A stretch of DNA of 64,000 nucleotides from Orychophragmus violaceus. Taxonomy: Eukaryota; Streptophyta; Magnoliopsida; Brassicales; Brassicaceae. The notes beneath the pieces are model-generated. The model saw nothing but the letters and a program-made list of their open reading frames with translations, ran no database searches and was not told the origin of the DNA. Position numbers and translations under genes: made by a program. The stretch is taken from assembly GCA_030180135.1 (NCBI GenBank), contig CM058239.1, positions 74,283,823-74,347,822 on the forward strand. The letters run 5' to 3'. This document shows, in pieces, positions 33,092-46,453 of the stretch. Positions within the stretch are counted from its first letter, which is position 1. Each line of letters opens with the position of its first letter.

Positions 33092-34601
33092 CGCATATGA
33101 AGATAAGCATTGTCCAACTACAAGTCTACAACAGTCACTAATCACGATCTGCCAGGGGGTCCTCCATTGAGCATGAAGGACAAGGGCTCGGAGTCTGCTG
33201 CTGTTGCGACATCTTGGAAGCATGGCACGGGAGTAGCTGACTACACATCAATAAGCATGCCGTCCCGAACTCTATTTTTTAGCTTTCTTACACAAAATAT
33301 TTATTTAAAAAAAAAAAGAGTTATAGTGGGCCATTGCCACATTTGCATGTTTAAAAAAAAAAGGGAATATATGAAAAGGGTCTTTCAAATAGCTTAATGG
33401 ACTATTTCATACTATCTATATCTACAAATGAGAAGTAATTTTTGGGAAAAGCTGATGTGTCAGCACTAGAGAGCTCTAGAGGAGGATAATGATGACGTGG
33501 AAGTGTGACATGGCAATGCCAAAAATAACTTAAAGGGTTTGGAGTTCAACTTATTTACGGGAATGCCATCAAGTCGATTTTAAGTCAATTAATTTATTTA
33601 TTTCCTAAAAAAATGCACAATATCTTTTTGAATATCTTATTTGTTCGAGTTTGAAAAAAAGATATTATATGGCATATCACAAGCTTTTGAGAGAAGTTTG
33701 TGAAATTCTATATAAGGTGAGTTTGGGGTGGTCTAGAAACATAATCGTTTGCATCTTCCATATTTTCAAAAAGTTTTCTCTCTATTTATGTTTTCTCATT
33801 GGCCATGGCAGTTTTTACTAATCATCAAAAGTTTTGTCAAATAATCCGTTGCCATTTCTATTACTTTCTTCTTCTTATCGATTTTGAAAGGATTTATATG
33901 TTTTTGATTTTTTTAATTCTGTTTTGTTCGTTTTGTCCCATGAAAGAAGAGGCTAAAGTTTAATGATGTGAGGTGAACTAACAAACGTCTGAGAATTTCT
34001 ATAGAAAGGAGTATGAATTTTAGTTGAGATCTAAAAGTCTGATTGATGGTTGTTGCCAAGATGTTGTTAGTTCACATCACATGTCACGGTTGTCCTAATG
34101 AGCCTATAGTCCGAATAAGTGTTTTCTCATTGGCTATGGCAGTTTTCTTCCGGATCATGAAATTTTTTCTAATGATCCGTTGTCATTTCTATTACCTACT
34201 TCTTTTAATCGATTTACATGAATTTATTTGTTTTTTTTGTTTTTAATTTCTATTACTTTCTTCTTCTTCAGTATTAAATATGGATTTCTAAGTTTTTTTT
34301 TTTAATTATGTTTTATTCGTTTGGGCGCATGAAAAATAAGCCCGGTTATCACAAAGCTAATGTTTAATGATAGGTGAACTAACAAATGTTTGAGAATTAA
34401 TATAAAAGGATGGCAGTTAATAATAGTAAAAAAACGTATAAGTCACAAACATTTATACTAAACCAAGAGTTGTCTTTTTATCTTTATACCTTTTGCTCAT
34501 AACGTTTAGAATCTATAAAGGTTCTTGCCATAAACGATTCATATTCTACTGTTTATAACTTTATTTCTAGATTTTGTTAAAAATATCCAGCGAGGATTAA
34601 C

Positions 34602-35850
34602 CATGTCTCTTCCGGTTATCCGAAGACTTTCCGAGATCAACAACGATGTGCCATTTCTTTTGGATATTAAAGTTTTTTCTCCTACGTATATGGATGTGTG
34701 CTTCTTCAGTTGGAGATAAAAAAATGTCAATGATTTTAGTCGATGAAGAGGTAATATCTCTTTCCATTTTCTTTTGTTATCTATTTATGAAACTTTTTTT
34801 ATTGAGCGAGTAATGTTTGGGATTTAGGGTATCAAGATAGAGGCTGTCGTTCATGCTTCTGATGTTGAAAAATTAAAGTATTCAACTTGGTTTGAGGGTC
34901 GTTGGTTTAACCTTACAAATCCTTAAGTGGTTCTTTCACCACAATATATGTCCTTGACTCCTCACAACTTCAAGCTGATTTTGACATCATATACACTATA
35001 CTGTGTGACTTATCATCGTATTCCCGATGTTCGTGTTATGGTGTACACATCGATTTCGAATATCTTAGATCGGAGGGTTTATGATCCGTATCCTAAAGTT
35101 AACTCAAAAGTCAATATTGTGTTTGGAATTATAATAATCATCTTATTTACATGTGTTTTCTAATTGATATTTTCACTTTATAGATGTCATTGGTGTTGTA
35201 ACCCATGCTGGAAAGCTCCAAGACTATTTGGAAGGGCCAAAGTTGTAGTTTACCATTCGCGATCTAAAGTGAGGCGATCTTAATTCTATATTTTCATGAG
35301 TTGTTTTGTTGTTTGTCTCTAATAATAGTTCACAATTTATTTTAACTAGCCTCCAAAGCGTTCAGTGTTTATTCATTGGGAAAGATGGTGAGGAGTTGAT
35401 AAAAAGGTTTTCGGATGATGCGGAAAGACATGTCTTCGTGATTCTTAGATGTTTCTTCATTAGACATGAAGCGGGTAAGCATTGTAATTTTGTGTGCGAT
35501 CAGATGAAAATTATTGTATTGTGTATTAAATATTTTTGTTTATGATTTATTCGTATAGAAATTTCTTCATTCTAAATTTTTTTTTATGAAGTTTGTTTTT
35601 GGTTGTATTAATTTAGGTTTTACTTGGCTTAAAGGAGAAGAAGAGCTTTCAACGATTGTCTATGATCAAACTAACAATTCTGACATTGTTCAGTTCCTCA
35701 ACTGGTTGTGTTCATAAAAAATTGATTTCATCTATAGATCTTGATTTTATACATCGAGGAGTAATACATGTATTCCAATTTTTGTAGATTTCCAAATCCG
35801 GTTCCTGAGCAATACCGTGAAGAAAATCGTATGGAGCATTTCATCTTCTA
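34602..35850 (+). pseudogene. RPA-like DUF223/OB-fold gene, longer copy, broken
   Basis: Same start as 30418 but an extra T in exon 1 shifts the frame. Exon 2 from 34828 carries a TAA where copy 1 has CAA (near 34924). Further exons follow with normal splice sites: 35184-35268 (DVIGVVTHAGKLQDYLEGP, with an internal TAG), 35350 to about 35474 (FIGKDGEELIKRFSDDAERH), from 35617 (FTWLKGEEELSTIVYDQTN) and near 35790 (FPNPVPEQYREENRMEHF). The order fits RPA-like proteins of Helitrons. It confirms that copy 1 is truncated by the duplication. Confidence 0.65.
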
Positions 35851-36880
35851 AATTATTAATCGAAATTTGTAGACCTTGAGCATTTTTATGTATTTTTGGC
35901 TTAGTATCGGTTGAGTTTTTATGTTTTTTTATAATAAACCTATATATCAGTAATGTGTATGGCTTTCTTTATCAGTATCAGAATCACTTAAATAGATTAA
36001 TATATTTAGATATCATGTAGTGTTTTGGACAAACCAATTTGGCAAAGGTTAAATACATTTTTAAAAATATGTGTATATGAGAATATTGATATGAGAATAT
36101 GCGAAACATTAATGTATAATTTGTTAACCTAAATTGACATTTAACATTTGTTAAAAGACGCAGTTCTATAATAATAAAACGGTTTGGCGAATCGTAAACA
36201 TTTCAACTAACTCTTAACAAATGCAAATTCTATTTATTATTTTTTGATAAAATCAACTCAATATCTCAGCCATTTAATTGTGAAGAGTATTGGAAGTTTT
36301 ATTATTTAAAAATTGTTACGAATATTAGAAGTTTCCTCAAACATATCGCAATATCTTATTGAAAATCTTTATAGTTTGATTTTGTTTTGTCGAAATATAG
36401 TTCGATGTTTTAAACTAATAAAACTATTGGCATATACCAATCTTCCAGCAGAAGATTGCGGCCAAATAATTTCAACCATAACACGAAATATCCTTATAAA
36501 TCGGCCTTTACCACATTCCAAAACACACATAATCGAAATATTTATTTATATTCTATCGAAAATAGCATGGTGATCGTTTTGTATTGTGTAATGCGTGAAT
36601 TGGCAGAATTGTTTCATACCAAGCATTACAAGAAGGTAATGATTTCCTATTATTAACATGGTAAAAAAAAAATTTATTATTTGAACCTGCATGATTATGC
36701 AAATTCTGCTTAACATGTAGAATTTCAAAACTACCAACACGTACTAGACAAAATGACACTCTCAAAATTTTAAGAATGGAATCTCATTATTGTAAGTATT
36801 AAGTCTTAGTATTTTGAATAAACATTGATTCTCCATTTTAATTCTAACATCAAGTTCGTATGTGCATATTTTATTATATT
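35851..36880. other. AT-rich stretch without recognised genes
   Basis: Short open frames here have no family resemblance and AT-rich codon use; I see no supported feature. Confidence 0.4.
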
Positions 36881-36883
36881 TTT

Positions 36884-37239
36884 AGACACAGAATTCGAAG
36901 TTAAGTGATGGAGAATATTCCTCTTGGTCAAACAATCTCATTAATCATTTAGGAAACAAGTTTGTATGGAAGAGAGATATTCAAGAGTGGAAGATCCTTA
37001 CTGTAAGTATTCCGATTTGTATTACTTAACAAATTAATGATTTTTACGAAATAAGTCTAAATTACGTGCCTATGTGTATATTTTATTAAATTTGTAGTCA
37101 CCGAAGACGAAGTCATCGCATGGAGTGTATTGCTTTCGGTCATACAATATTCTGTATCCTATAAGAGATATGATTGAGTGGAAGATGAAAAAACAAGAAG
37201 GGAATGAACACAAGCGCAAAAGAGAAGCATACATATAAA
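36884..37239 (+). pseudogene. Unrecognised two-exon gene tail
   Basis: First piece (36884-37001) reads TQNSKLSDGEYSSWSNNLIN then HLGNKFVWKRDIQEWKILT before gtaagta. The second starts after tttgtag at 37098 with SPKTKSSHGVYCFRSYNI and ends IEWKMKKQEGNEHKRKREAY followed by TAA at 37239. Good splice signals and a basic tail suggest a real former gene, perhaps the C-terminal part of the preceding RPA-like gene or of another captured gene. I do not recognise it. Confidence 0.35.
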
Positions 37240-37974
37240 TGAATTTGATTTTAAATTGTTTTTATCATTATCAATACTTCCATTGCTTTTTGTTTTTTGT
37301 TTTTATAAATAAATTTGTGTATTGCATTCTTACGCTAAATAAAATGGGTAGACCAAGATATGAAGCTCATACATTATTGTGTTTTGATTTTTATTTAAAA
37401 TAGACATTTATGGTTATCGATATATCTACTCCTTTATTATTTGTATTTTTTTGAATGTACAAATTAATATGAATAAATGATCCTTTAGTTTATATGATCA
37501 CTTTCTTATCATCATTTAAGAAAAAATAATAATGACCGAAATGTTTTACAGATAAACTCATTTATTCAATGCATATAGCGTTAAACTAAGGATATTGAAG
37601 GCGGTTTTTTCAAGCCCGTTTGTTTTAAAGAAGTTTCTTTTAAGTTTAGATAGTCTCTTGAATTTCCTATATCCATAGAAAAACTCATTTCTCTTCTCCT
37701 AAAAATCCACAACCATTTTTAAAATTTACGAATCTAACAAAAACAATCTATTGAGCAAATCAATCTTCTTTCAAGGGTTAACCGATCAACAGATAATTGA
37801 CATTTTATGGTTAAAATGCTAAGGGCATATGAGTATTACGTTCATGGGCAAGGATTCTACCGGAATTTTGGTATCGCTGATGAAATAATAAGTAGAAACA
37901 GAAGATTTGTTTTCTAAACATTATAAGTAGTGTATATTAACTTCTTATATCTATATATTTAGATATATATATAT
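37240..37974. other. AT-rich intergenic stretch
   Basis: No features recognised. Confidence 0.4.
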
Positions 37975-37993
37975 ATTCTTCCGACTATAAAGG

Positions 37994-38297
37994 GGTAGAG
38001 GGAGAAGAAGGGAAGTGGATTGACATACGATATGTCAAGGTTGCCTATGATAAGCATTTCTTTGATTTCTTAACAATCAAAGAAGTCCAAGATTACTCAG
38101 CTTCTACTAATGTTGTTGTTGGTATGAATGTCAGATGTTTGTTGGTATAATTTTTTTAGTTATTATTTACTATTGTAACATATTCATGTATTATGCAGAT
38201 GTAATGGTTCTGCTATGCAGTTCAGGACCCATGCATGTAGAAGTTGATAACCCTGCATCATCAAAAAGAATAACTCATATCAAAGACTCACAGTAAT
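37994..38297 (+). pseudogene. Unrecognised exon pair
   Basis: A piece reading EGEEGKWIDIRYVKVAYDK then HFFDFLTIKEVQDYSASTN ends before gtatga. After an intron, from about 38200, DVMVLLCSSGPMHVEVDNPA continues to a stop near 38296. Exon-intron layout is convincing but the family is not recognised; a link to the neighbouring RPA-like genes is possible. Confidence 0.3.
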
Positions 38298-38477
38298 ACC
38301 AACACGTACATGTCTTTTTCGTAAAAGACTAACCTAAAGTTTGTTAGGGTTAGGTCGACTTTGAGGTATTGATTATGAAAAAAATATTTAAAATGACCAC
38401 TATTTCTATTTTAAAGATTATCTACCAATACTATTAACAATTCATGTTCCATGTTTGGAAAAGAATTAATTAGACAA

Positions 38478-39101
38478 TGATGCAATATCAAAAAGTAGAG
38501 TGAATCAAGGTCTTCAATACATGGGTTTATTATGAGAATCTCAAGCTCATAACTTCATAAAAAAAAAGTCAAGGATTCCCATTCAATGGCAATGGCTAAA
38601 TTGGTGGCAAGAAGACTAATATTTAATATAGCTAATTTTCCTCTTTTTGTGTAAATGTAAATCATTTCTTTTAATGTATTTTATTGTAAAGATCACCTTG
38701 TAAGAGCTATAAAAAGCTCAATTTCTTTATTATAAATAATATAGAAATTTTTGGAATAATAAGAGTTCTCTCTTCTAAAGCTTTTATGCTTTGTTCTTTG
38801 TTTCTCTAAGTTGTGCGGATTCCCCATCTTAGAAAACATTATGAATCTATGTCTTATGTGTGGATTCACTAAGGCTTAGACTCTTGAGCTTATCACAAGG
38901 GCTTTCACACCCTTGAGTGGCGTTCTTCGATCCATCATCTATTCCATCTCCATCCACTTTCTATTCAAGGAGAGACCTTAGTCCAATTGAATAGAACCAT
39001 CAAGCCATCAACGACCATCTTTTTTCTTAGAAGAGAGTGACCTTAGTCCAACTTCTTAGATCCACTTCTATCCTTGTGAGATCGGTCCCGATCTTACATC
39101 A
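38478..39101 (+). repeat. Left LTR of the TRIM-sized element
   Basis: 624 bp, partner of 39421-40041, differing by small poly-A length changes and few substitutions. Confidence 0.92.
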
Positions 39102-39103
39102 TT

Positions 39104-39115
39104 TGGTATCAAAGC
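39104..39115 (+). other. Primer binding site, iMet type with one change
   Basis: TGGTATCAAAGC, one base different from the usual TGGTATCAGAGC, two bases after the left LTR. Confidence 0.8.
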
Positions 39116-39403
39116 TTAAACACTCCTATCACTATCATTTTGATTTTCTATTTTCTTTTGGCATTACATTTTAAAACCAAAAAAAAAATGTTTAGTTTTT
39201 TTTTTTGTTCTTTGATTCTATTTACTTCTAAAATAACCATAAAAGAAAAAAAAAAGTTCTTGTTTTGTTTCTTTCATTAAACGAAATTTTTTAAAAAAAT
39301 TTCCCCATTTGTTTTTGTTTTTGTTTTCAGATTTTTCAAAAAAAAGTTTATAAGAAAAGAAAAAAAAATGTAATATTTGGTTTTAGTTTTGAGGACAAAA
39401 CCA

Positions 39404-39420
39404 TTTGAAGAGGGAGAGAA
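39404..39420 (+). other. Polypurine tract of the TRIM-sized element
   Basis: TTTGAAGAGGGAGAGAA directly before the right LTR. Confidence 0.8.
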
Positions 39421-40041
39421 TGATGCAATATCAAAAAGTAAAGTGAATCAAGGTCTTCAATACATGGGTTTATTATGAGAATCTCAAGCTCATAACTTCA
39501 TAAAAAAGTCAATGATTCTCATTCAATGGCAATGGCTAAATTGGTGGCAAGAAGACTAATATTTGATTTAGCTAATTTTCCTCTTTTTGTATAAATGTAA
39601 ATCATTTCTTTTAATGTATTTTATTGTAAAGATCACCTTGTAAGAGCTATAAAAAGTTCAATTGCTTTATTGTAAATAATATAGAAATTTTTGGAATAAT
39701 AAGAGTTCTCTCTTCTAAAGCTTTTATGCTTTGTTCTTTGTTTCTCTAAGTTGTGCGGATTCCTCTTCTTAGAAAACATTATGAACCTATGTCTTATGTG
39801 TGGATTCACTAAGGCTTAGACTCTTGAGCTTATCACAAGGGCTTTCACACCCTTGAGTGGCGTTCTTCGATCCATCATCTATTCCATCTCCATCCACTTT
39901 CTATTCAAGGAGAGACCTTAGTCCAATTGAATAAAACCATCAAGCCATCAACGACCATCTTTTGTCTTAGAAGAGAGTGACTTTAGTCCAACTTCTTAGA
40001 TCCACATCTATCATTGTGAGATCGGTACCGATCTTACATCA
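39421..40041 (+). repeat. Right LTR of the TRIM-sized element
   Basis: 621 bp, ends CTTACATCA before the target duplication GACAA. Confidence 0.92.
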
Positions 40042-40046
40042 GACAA

Positions 40047-40769
40047 CATGTTATGGAAACTACAAAAATGGATAATGATACTTCAATTAAACAATTTATA
40101 AGATTTTACGCATTTTGGGTAATATTTTAATAGAAAATATACAAAATCGAGCTTTACATAAATGGAAAAATATAAGAGTTAACAGATATGAACACATACT
40201 ATAAGAACACATTTTATAGTAAATAACATTTCCAACTGTCTAAGACAGAAAATATCTTTTAATTATTTTTTGTTATTCAAGATTTCTAAGAATTTGGTTT
40301 TCGGTGTATTGTCTTTCAGTTTTTGATATTAAAATAAAGTAACTCTTGCATATATGATATTACAAACAATTATAGCAAAAAAAATCCAAACACTTATATT
40401 TTTAAGCATTGATTTCTCTTTTTATGATCTTATGTAGATTTTTTGGATTCTCAACTTCCTTTATAAATTTATTATGATTTGATTTCAAAACATAGGTCAT
40501 CATGACCCCATTCTTAGCCTCCAATGCTGATTACTTTTTAGGTTCAGTTTTGCACACAGATTAAGAAAATATTAAATCGTTGTGTCGGTTCAATATAGAT
40601 TTAGTATTTATCATGATTAAAAAAACTAAAAACATCTATTCATTTTAACCCAACTCCATAAAACAAATCGTCTTTAAACAAAAATATATTAAATTTGAAA
40701 GAGAGTACAGTGTATTATAAGATTTTCTAATCTACAATAATGGTTATTTGTAAACTTATATATGCTCAA
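40047..40769. other. AT-rich spacer before the Helitron
   Basis: Very AT-rich, no coding sequence or repeat recognised. Confidence 0.4.
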
Positions 40770-40959
40770 TCCTTTATATATAAAATCATAAGTGTTTAAA
40801 TTTTTAATATTTGTATATTGGGAATTAAAACGGTTGTTCCGCTATTAATGATTTCCAAATAAAATTTTTTCTCTTCTCTTTATATGTATAGATTCCCTTT
40901 TGGCAAATTCCAAATCATCTCTCTCCTTTAACATCTACCATATTTCGCAGACCTTAAAA

Positions 40960-42190
40960 ATGGAAGTTTTTTCATTGTTATGGCATGTTGATAACTCAAC
41001 AGCTAACTGGCGAATTCAAGCGAAAACTGTAAGAATATGGTTCACAAATTCTTCTCTCCATGGCGAAACATGCCATGTGATCTTATGTGATGAACTGGTA
41101 AGATTATTGTATCATAATTTCAATCTCTTTGTTGTTTCAAAATAGTAACAAGAAATTGACGACCATAACTTCCCATATGTAGGGTTATCAGATCCAATCA
41201 GACATCCCAAGCAGATTGTTTGGAACCCTAGACTTGTGGCATTTTCAAATCGGCGACTGGAAATATATAGAAAATTTCGAAGTTATTCAAATGTACAGTA
41301 AAAGTGATGTTAGAAACACTATCAGTAGGAAAAAGATCTTCATGAGCGAGAACACGCTCATAACAAATTGCGAAACAATAACTCCAAATCATTTTTATCA
41401 TTTTGTTGGCATGTGGAATATTAGGGATTTCTTACATTCTCCAGCGTACACCATTGGTAATATGATTTCATATGGATGTTTAGATTTCGTATATTATTTA
41501 AACTATTTTTGCTTCTAAAATTTTATTTCTTTTGGTTTCATTGTTTTCTTTAGATTTGATTGGAGTAATCTGTCATGTTGGGGAATTGCAAAGGACAAGG
41601 CGTGTCAGAAACAATTACGACAAAACAATTGACTTCCGTATCAGAGAGATAAAGTAAGTTGAAAATGTTTCTTGATACTTTTTTTAGTATAAGTATTTAT
41701 ATGTATAGATTCCTATTGAAATACTTATATTATAATCATATTTTTCTTTAGTGGGACGTCAATAAAATGCATAGCATCATGCAAATAGGCAGTCCAATTT
41801 CATGATTACTGGTATTCAATTGATTACAATGAAACCATTGCCGTGCTTAGGTTTTGGCGTGTAAACTATAATGAGGGTATGTAAAGCTTGGTTTTCAGTA
41901 AATTTAAAATTTTAGTTATAATTTTGCTATAGATTTGCTATGTACTAAATTTACTAATTTTTATTATTGTTTATGAATTTAGATGCTCAATATGTCCACG
42001 ATTCTGGGGCGATTTCACAACTTGAATTTGATCCAAATATTGAAGATGTAAAAGATTATAAACAGTGGTATATTAGCAAAACATTTATGTTATTTTTTAA
42101 ACAAACTGTTGCTATTTACTAAATTCTGGAATATTTATTTTGGTTGTAGGGTTCCTTTCACCAAAGCAACTGGATCAAAATTTAGACCAT
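40960..42190 (+). pseudogene. RPA-like DUF223/OB-fold gene of the Helitron
   Basis: Exons: 40960-41097 (MEVFSLLWHVDNSTANWRIQ, ending CDEL), 41183-41456 (GYQIQSDIPSRLFGTLDLWH ... FLHSPAYTI), 41554-41653 (DLIGVICHVGELQRTRRV), 41752 to about 41878 (GTSIKCIASC then FHDYWYSIDYNETIAV), from about 41982 (DAQYVHDSGAISQLEFDPN) and a last one from about 42151 ending at the TGA near 42190. Splice sites are canonical. A TAG in exon 4, near 41787, replaces what is probably a Trp. The family resembles the large RPA subunit and binds single-stranded DNA; Helitrons carry it as an accessory gene. It differs clearly from the copies at 30418 and 34602. Confidence 0.65.
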
Positions 42191-42857
42191 GAATATCTCT
42201 TCTGATGTAATTCGTTTGGAACCTAGACTTGACATCGCTCCTATATAAATGTTTGAAGTAGATGGAAGTTTTTTGTTTACGGTTGTTTCAGTATAATTTA
42301 TTTTTATTTTTACTTATTTATTTATTATAATTATTCTTATGATATGTATAGATCTTATAAAAAACGACTAACCACCAAGAAAAAAATGTGAATTATAATA
42401 GTATGTATTAGACTAAAACCATATAAATTAATTATCATCTATGAAAATTACACAATATAAACTAAATCTACGAACCATGGACTGTTCACATAAAGAAAAT
42501 ATACAAAAGGAAAATCCTAACTATTTTTCATACGCATACTATATTCGAAGTCTTCTTCCTATCATAGTTCGCATAAAAATCTATCGCCGTTACTGCGTGG
42601 ATATATGTGTTTTTCGAATGAAGTTATTATTTTCCATATTATCACTTTTTGCTTTTTTTGAAACCAAGTTATTTAGTTCTATGTGAAAGTCTAACATTGA
42701 TATTTACTCATCGTTGTGCTCATATATTTACGGTATGGTTTATCAAACTTAGCTTTGAAGATTTTGATGATGCGACTTATTAAATGTCTCTCTAACACCA
42801 TATGAATGTAGTACTTTCTGTTGAGTCTTTTTTTCTTTTTATACGCCGACATTAGCA

Positions 42858-45800
42858 ATGAAGCGTAAGAAGCCATTACTGCCTGGGTTGGAAAAAGAAC
42901 ATATTCCTCCTCCACCCCCATTACGGAAACGTAAGTTTATTAAATTATGAATCTTTATAACGATAAATTAGTCCTCGGATCTCTAAGATGAACATTATAA
43001 AACAGAAGCGACTTGGCCATGTTTTCTCTCAGGATCCAGGTTCGTTTAGATATTTATAAAAGATAAATTTGCATATTTATATTTATTAATTTTAATGTAT
43101 ACAAAAATGTATACATTTAATTATCGCTTTGTTATCTACAGAGTCAAGCACAGTACATAATACAAGGGTATATTTTACACAAAATTCCTTAAATACTTGA
43201 ACTCCATCATATGTAAGGAAAACACAGAAAAACCTCAAAAAGAGGTTCGTTAGCGTTTTAAAATTTTATTGTTTAAATATAGATAATTTCACTCTCGAAT
43301 TCAACACTATATTATTTTCAACATTAAATAGTAAAATATGTTGTTTACTATAATTTCTACGAGTTATTGATATAATCAATTTCAATTTTATAAAACTCAA
43401 TGTTGGAGCTAATTTTCTATACATACCTGATCTCCTTTGCACATGAAGATGATTTCGTTACATTAGTAGTGACCGATTCAGAACACGAAGAAGAATCAGA
43501 CAATGAAGGTAATAATTATGAATATATCGAATTAATTTACAAGCTGTTCAATTAACTTTATTAAATCAGTTATCTATACTCTTTATATGTATAAATTTGG
43601 ACGATGAGTTTGATGTCAGTACCACGACTTCCAATCATGATTACACTAAATTAAAAGATGCTTCGTCGAAAGGAGATGCGAATCTTTCTAACCAAGGAAC
43701 AAGAGTACATTTGCCATCTTTATTTGTTAGTGGTCCAAGGTATATGATGCAAAATTATCTAGATGCAATGGCTACATGCAAGTATTTTGGTTTTCCAGAT
43801 CTTTTCATAACAATTACATGCAACCTAAAGTGGCCTAAAATTACAAGATTACTTGAGAAGAATGGTTTAAAACCAGAAGATAGACATGAAGCATGTTGCA
43901 GAGTATTCAAATTGAAACTCGACAGTTTAGTTGAAGATTTGACAAAGAACAAGACGTTTGAGAACGTTAATTCCGGTAAAAAAATTCCTTATTTCAATAT
44001 GGATTAAATAATATTTTTTTGTTAGTATATTTATATTTTACAAACATAATTTAGAACTATTTCAAATTATTAATGTGAAAGTTTAAATAAATTTATATGT
44101 CTATTTGCAGCTTTGTACACAAATAACACAATAGAGTGGCAAAAGAGAGGACTTCCACATGCTCATCTGATTGTTTTTTTTTCATCCTGATTCTAAGCTA
44201 CCAATTGGTGATGATATAGATAAGTTCATCAGTGCGGAAATTCCTGATACCGTGGATAATCTTAATTTGTATGAGGTTGTTGCGGATATGATGATGCATG
44301 GTCCATGTGGCCCTCACAATAAAGATAGTCCATGCATGCAAGATGGGAAGTGTACAAAGTTTTTTCCAAAACCTTTTAGTGATACAACTCATGTTGATGC
44401 AGGGGGTTTCCTATTTACAGACATAGAGAGGACATTACGAGGTTTGTAACAAAAACAGGGTTTAATTTTGACAATTCATACGTGATATCTTACAACAGCA
44501 CTCTATCCAAACGTTATCGAGCTCATATCAACGTTGAGTAGTGTTGCTAAACCGAGCTGTGAAATACCTCTTCAAATATATTTACAAGGGTCCTAACTAT
44601 GTAAGAGCATCTTTAGGAAACGAAGTTGGTGATGATAACATTGCAGATAAGGATCAAGTCAAAGATGAAATTAAAGAGTATGCCAGTTGTCGGTATGTGA
44701 ACCCGATAAAACTATTGTTGTTTGTTTTATTAATGTGATTGTGTCATATATTTCAAATCTTATACATCATTTCGGTTGAAAATAATAATATTTTATCAAG
44801 GTATATATCTTCCTATGAGGCTACATGGAGAATTCTTGCGTTCAATACTAATTTTCGAACTACAACTATAGAGAAACTTTCTTTTCATCTCGAAGGTGAA
44901 CATCCGTTGCTCTACGAGGAAGATGACGATGTGGATGACGTTTTTAATCGACCATCGGTTGGTAGATCTAAGTTTATTGCTTTCATGGACTATTACAAAA
45001 AGAATCCCAAAGCGAAGAAGATGACTTACACAGATTTTCCAACCAAACATGTTTGGATTTTAAAGACTAGAGAATGAAAAGATTGGAAAAAAGGTTTTGC
45101 AATTGGAAGTTTAACCTACGTCCCCCGAGTAAAAGAAAATGCATACTATCTGAGGGTTTTTCTTAACATCATACTAGGTCCATCATGTTATGATGATATC
45201 AATAAGGTTAATGGTGTTGTTTATCCTGAGTACAAATTGGCTTGCGAAGCGTTGGGTTTTGCTTGATAATGATACTATATATGTTGAAACTATAAAAACG
45301 CCTCTCAATGGGATAGCGGTACGTATGTGAGGGAATCTTTTGTTCTGATGCTTTTAACCAACACTGTTCAAAATGCACTAGAACTCTGGAATACAACATG
45401 GGAATACTTATCAGACGACATATTAATCAAACAAAGAGCCATAAGAAAAGATCCATGTAAGTAAAACAATATTAAGGAGCATTGACGAAAATAGTTTTTT
45501 ATATAAATTTATTTAATGTCTTATACTTTTTTGGTATATTTTAGATTATACCATGACCGAAAAGCAGATCAAGAATCATGCATTAGTAGAGATAGAAATG
45601 CTTATGCCTAGAAGTGGGAGTTCACTATTTCAGATTAAGAATATGCCAAAACCCGATATGAGCGCCGTGGCTCAGGATAAGAACACGTTGATAACAGAAG
45701 AGTTATCATACGATCGTGATGAGCTGAAATCTGACTTAGACAGAGATCTGCCCAAACTTACGGAAAAACAAAAAGGTGTTTATAACGAGATTATGACCGC

Positions 45801-46453
45801 AGTTGACAATGGAACTGGTGGTATGTTTTTCGTTTATGGATTTGGAGGAACAAGGAAAACGTTTATGTGTAGTGTTTTTGGAGCGACTATTCGATATAAG
45901 GGTGATATATTATTAAATGTTGCATCCAATGGTACTGTTGCTTTGTTACTAAAAGGTGGTCGAACGGCTCATTCTAGATTTGGCATCCCTATTCTAGTAA
46001 ATGAAGGGACGATGTGTTCTACTATAAAACCTGGAAAAAAATCAAACAGAGTTGGTCAATTTAGCTAAACTTATTATATGGGACGAAGCACCAATGATGA
46101 GTAAACACTGTTTTGAGACTCTTGATCGGAGCATGCGCGATATTTTGGGAAAAGATGTTCCATTTGAAGGTAAGCCTATTGTTTTTGGTGGTGATTTTAG
46201 ACAGATTTTGCCGATGATAACTGATCGTGGAAGAGAGTAGACTGTTATGGATGCTCTGAATTCGTCGGTAATGTGGAACAAATGCAAAGTTATGAATCTT
46301 ACCAAAAACATGCGGCTTCTAGCTGATGGTCTGAGTACTGATCAAGCTCGTGCTCTCAGGGAGTTCTCCAACTGGATTTTGGATATAGGACTCGAAAAGA
46401 TCAACGGTGTATATAATGTGTTTTCTAACTATTATTTACATCCAATGCTATAA
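42858..46453 (+). pseudogene. RepHel (Rep endonuclease plus helicase) of the Helitron, degenerate
   Basis: Exon 1 (42858-42930) reads MKRKKPLLPGLEKEH then a proline run. The Rep part at 43597-44007 has LFITITCNLKWPKI. After an intron, EWQKRGLPHAHLIVF (about 44130-44176) carries the HUH metal-binding motif, followed by a shift. RFVTKTGFNFDNSYVISYN and KYLFKYIYKGPNYV (near 44562-44604) hold the paired catalytic Tyr region. The helicase part at 45553-46068 has TEKQKGVYNEIMTAVDN and Walker A written GFGGTRKTF, where GTGKT is normal. IIWDEAPM (Walker B) and IVFGGDFRQILPMI follow at 46070-46220. The frame ends near 46450 before the later helicase motifs. Several stops and shifts make it dead. RepHel would nick and unwind DNA during rolling-circle transposition. 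Confidence 0.8.

Larger units (their letters stand above)
38478..40041 (+). mobile_element. TRIM-sized LTR element
   Basis: LTRs at 38478-39101 (624 bp) and 39421-40041 (621 bp) start TGATGCAATATC and end CTTACATCA. A perfect 5-bp target duplication GACAA flanks it (38473-38477 and 40042-40046). The 319-bp interior has an iMet-like primer site and a polypurine tract and no gene. With 1564 bp in total it fits terminal-repeat retrotransposons in miniature. The sequence before the polypurine tract reads RTKPFEEGEN, resembling the tail of gypsy polyproteins, so it looks like an extreme deletion derivative. Confidence 0.9.

Noticed and set aside
42441..42686. Open frame between the RPA-like and RepHel genes
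   Set aside because: AT-rich, no family resemblance and no splice support.
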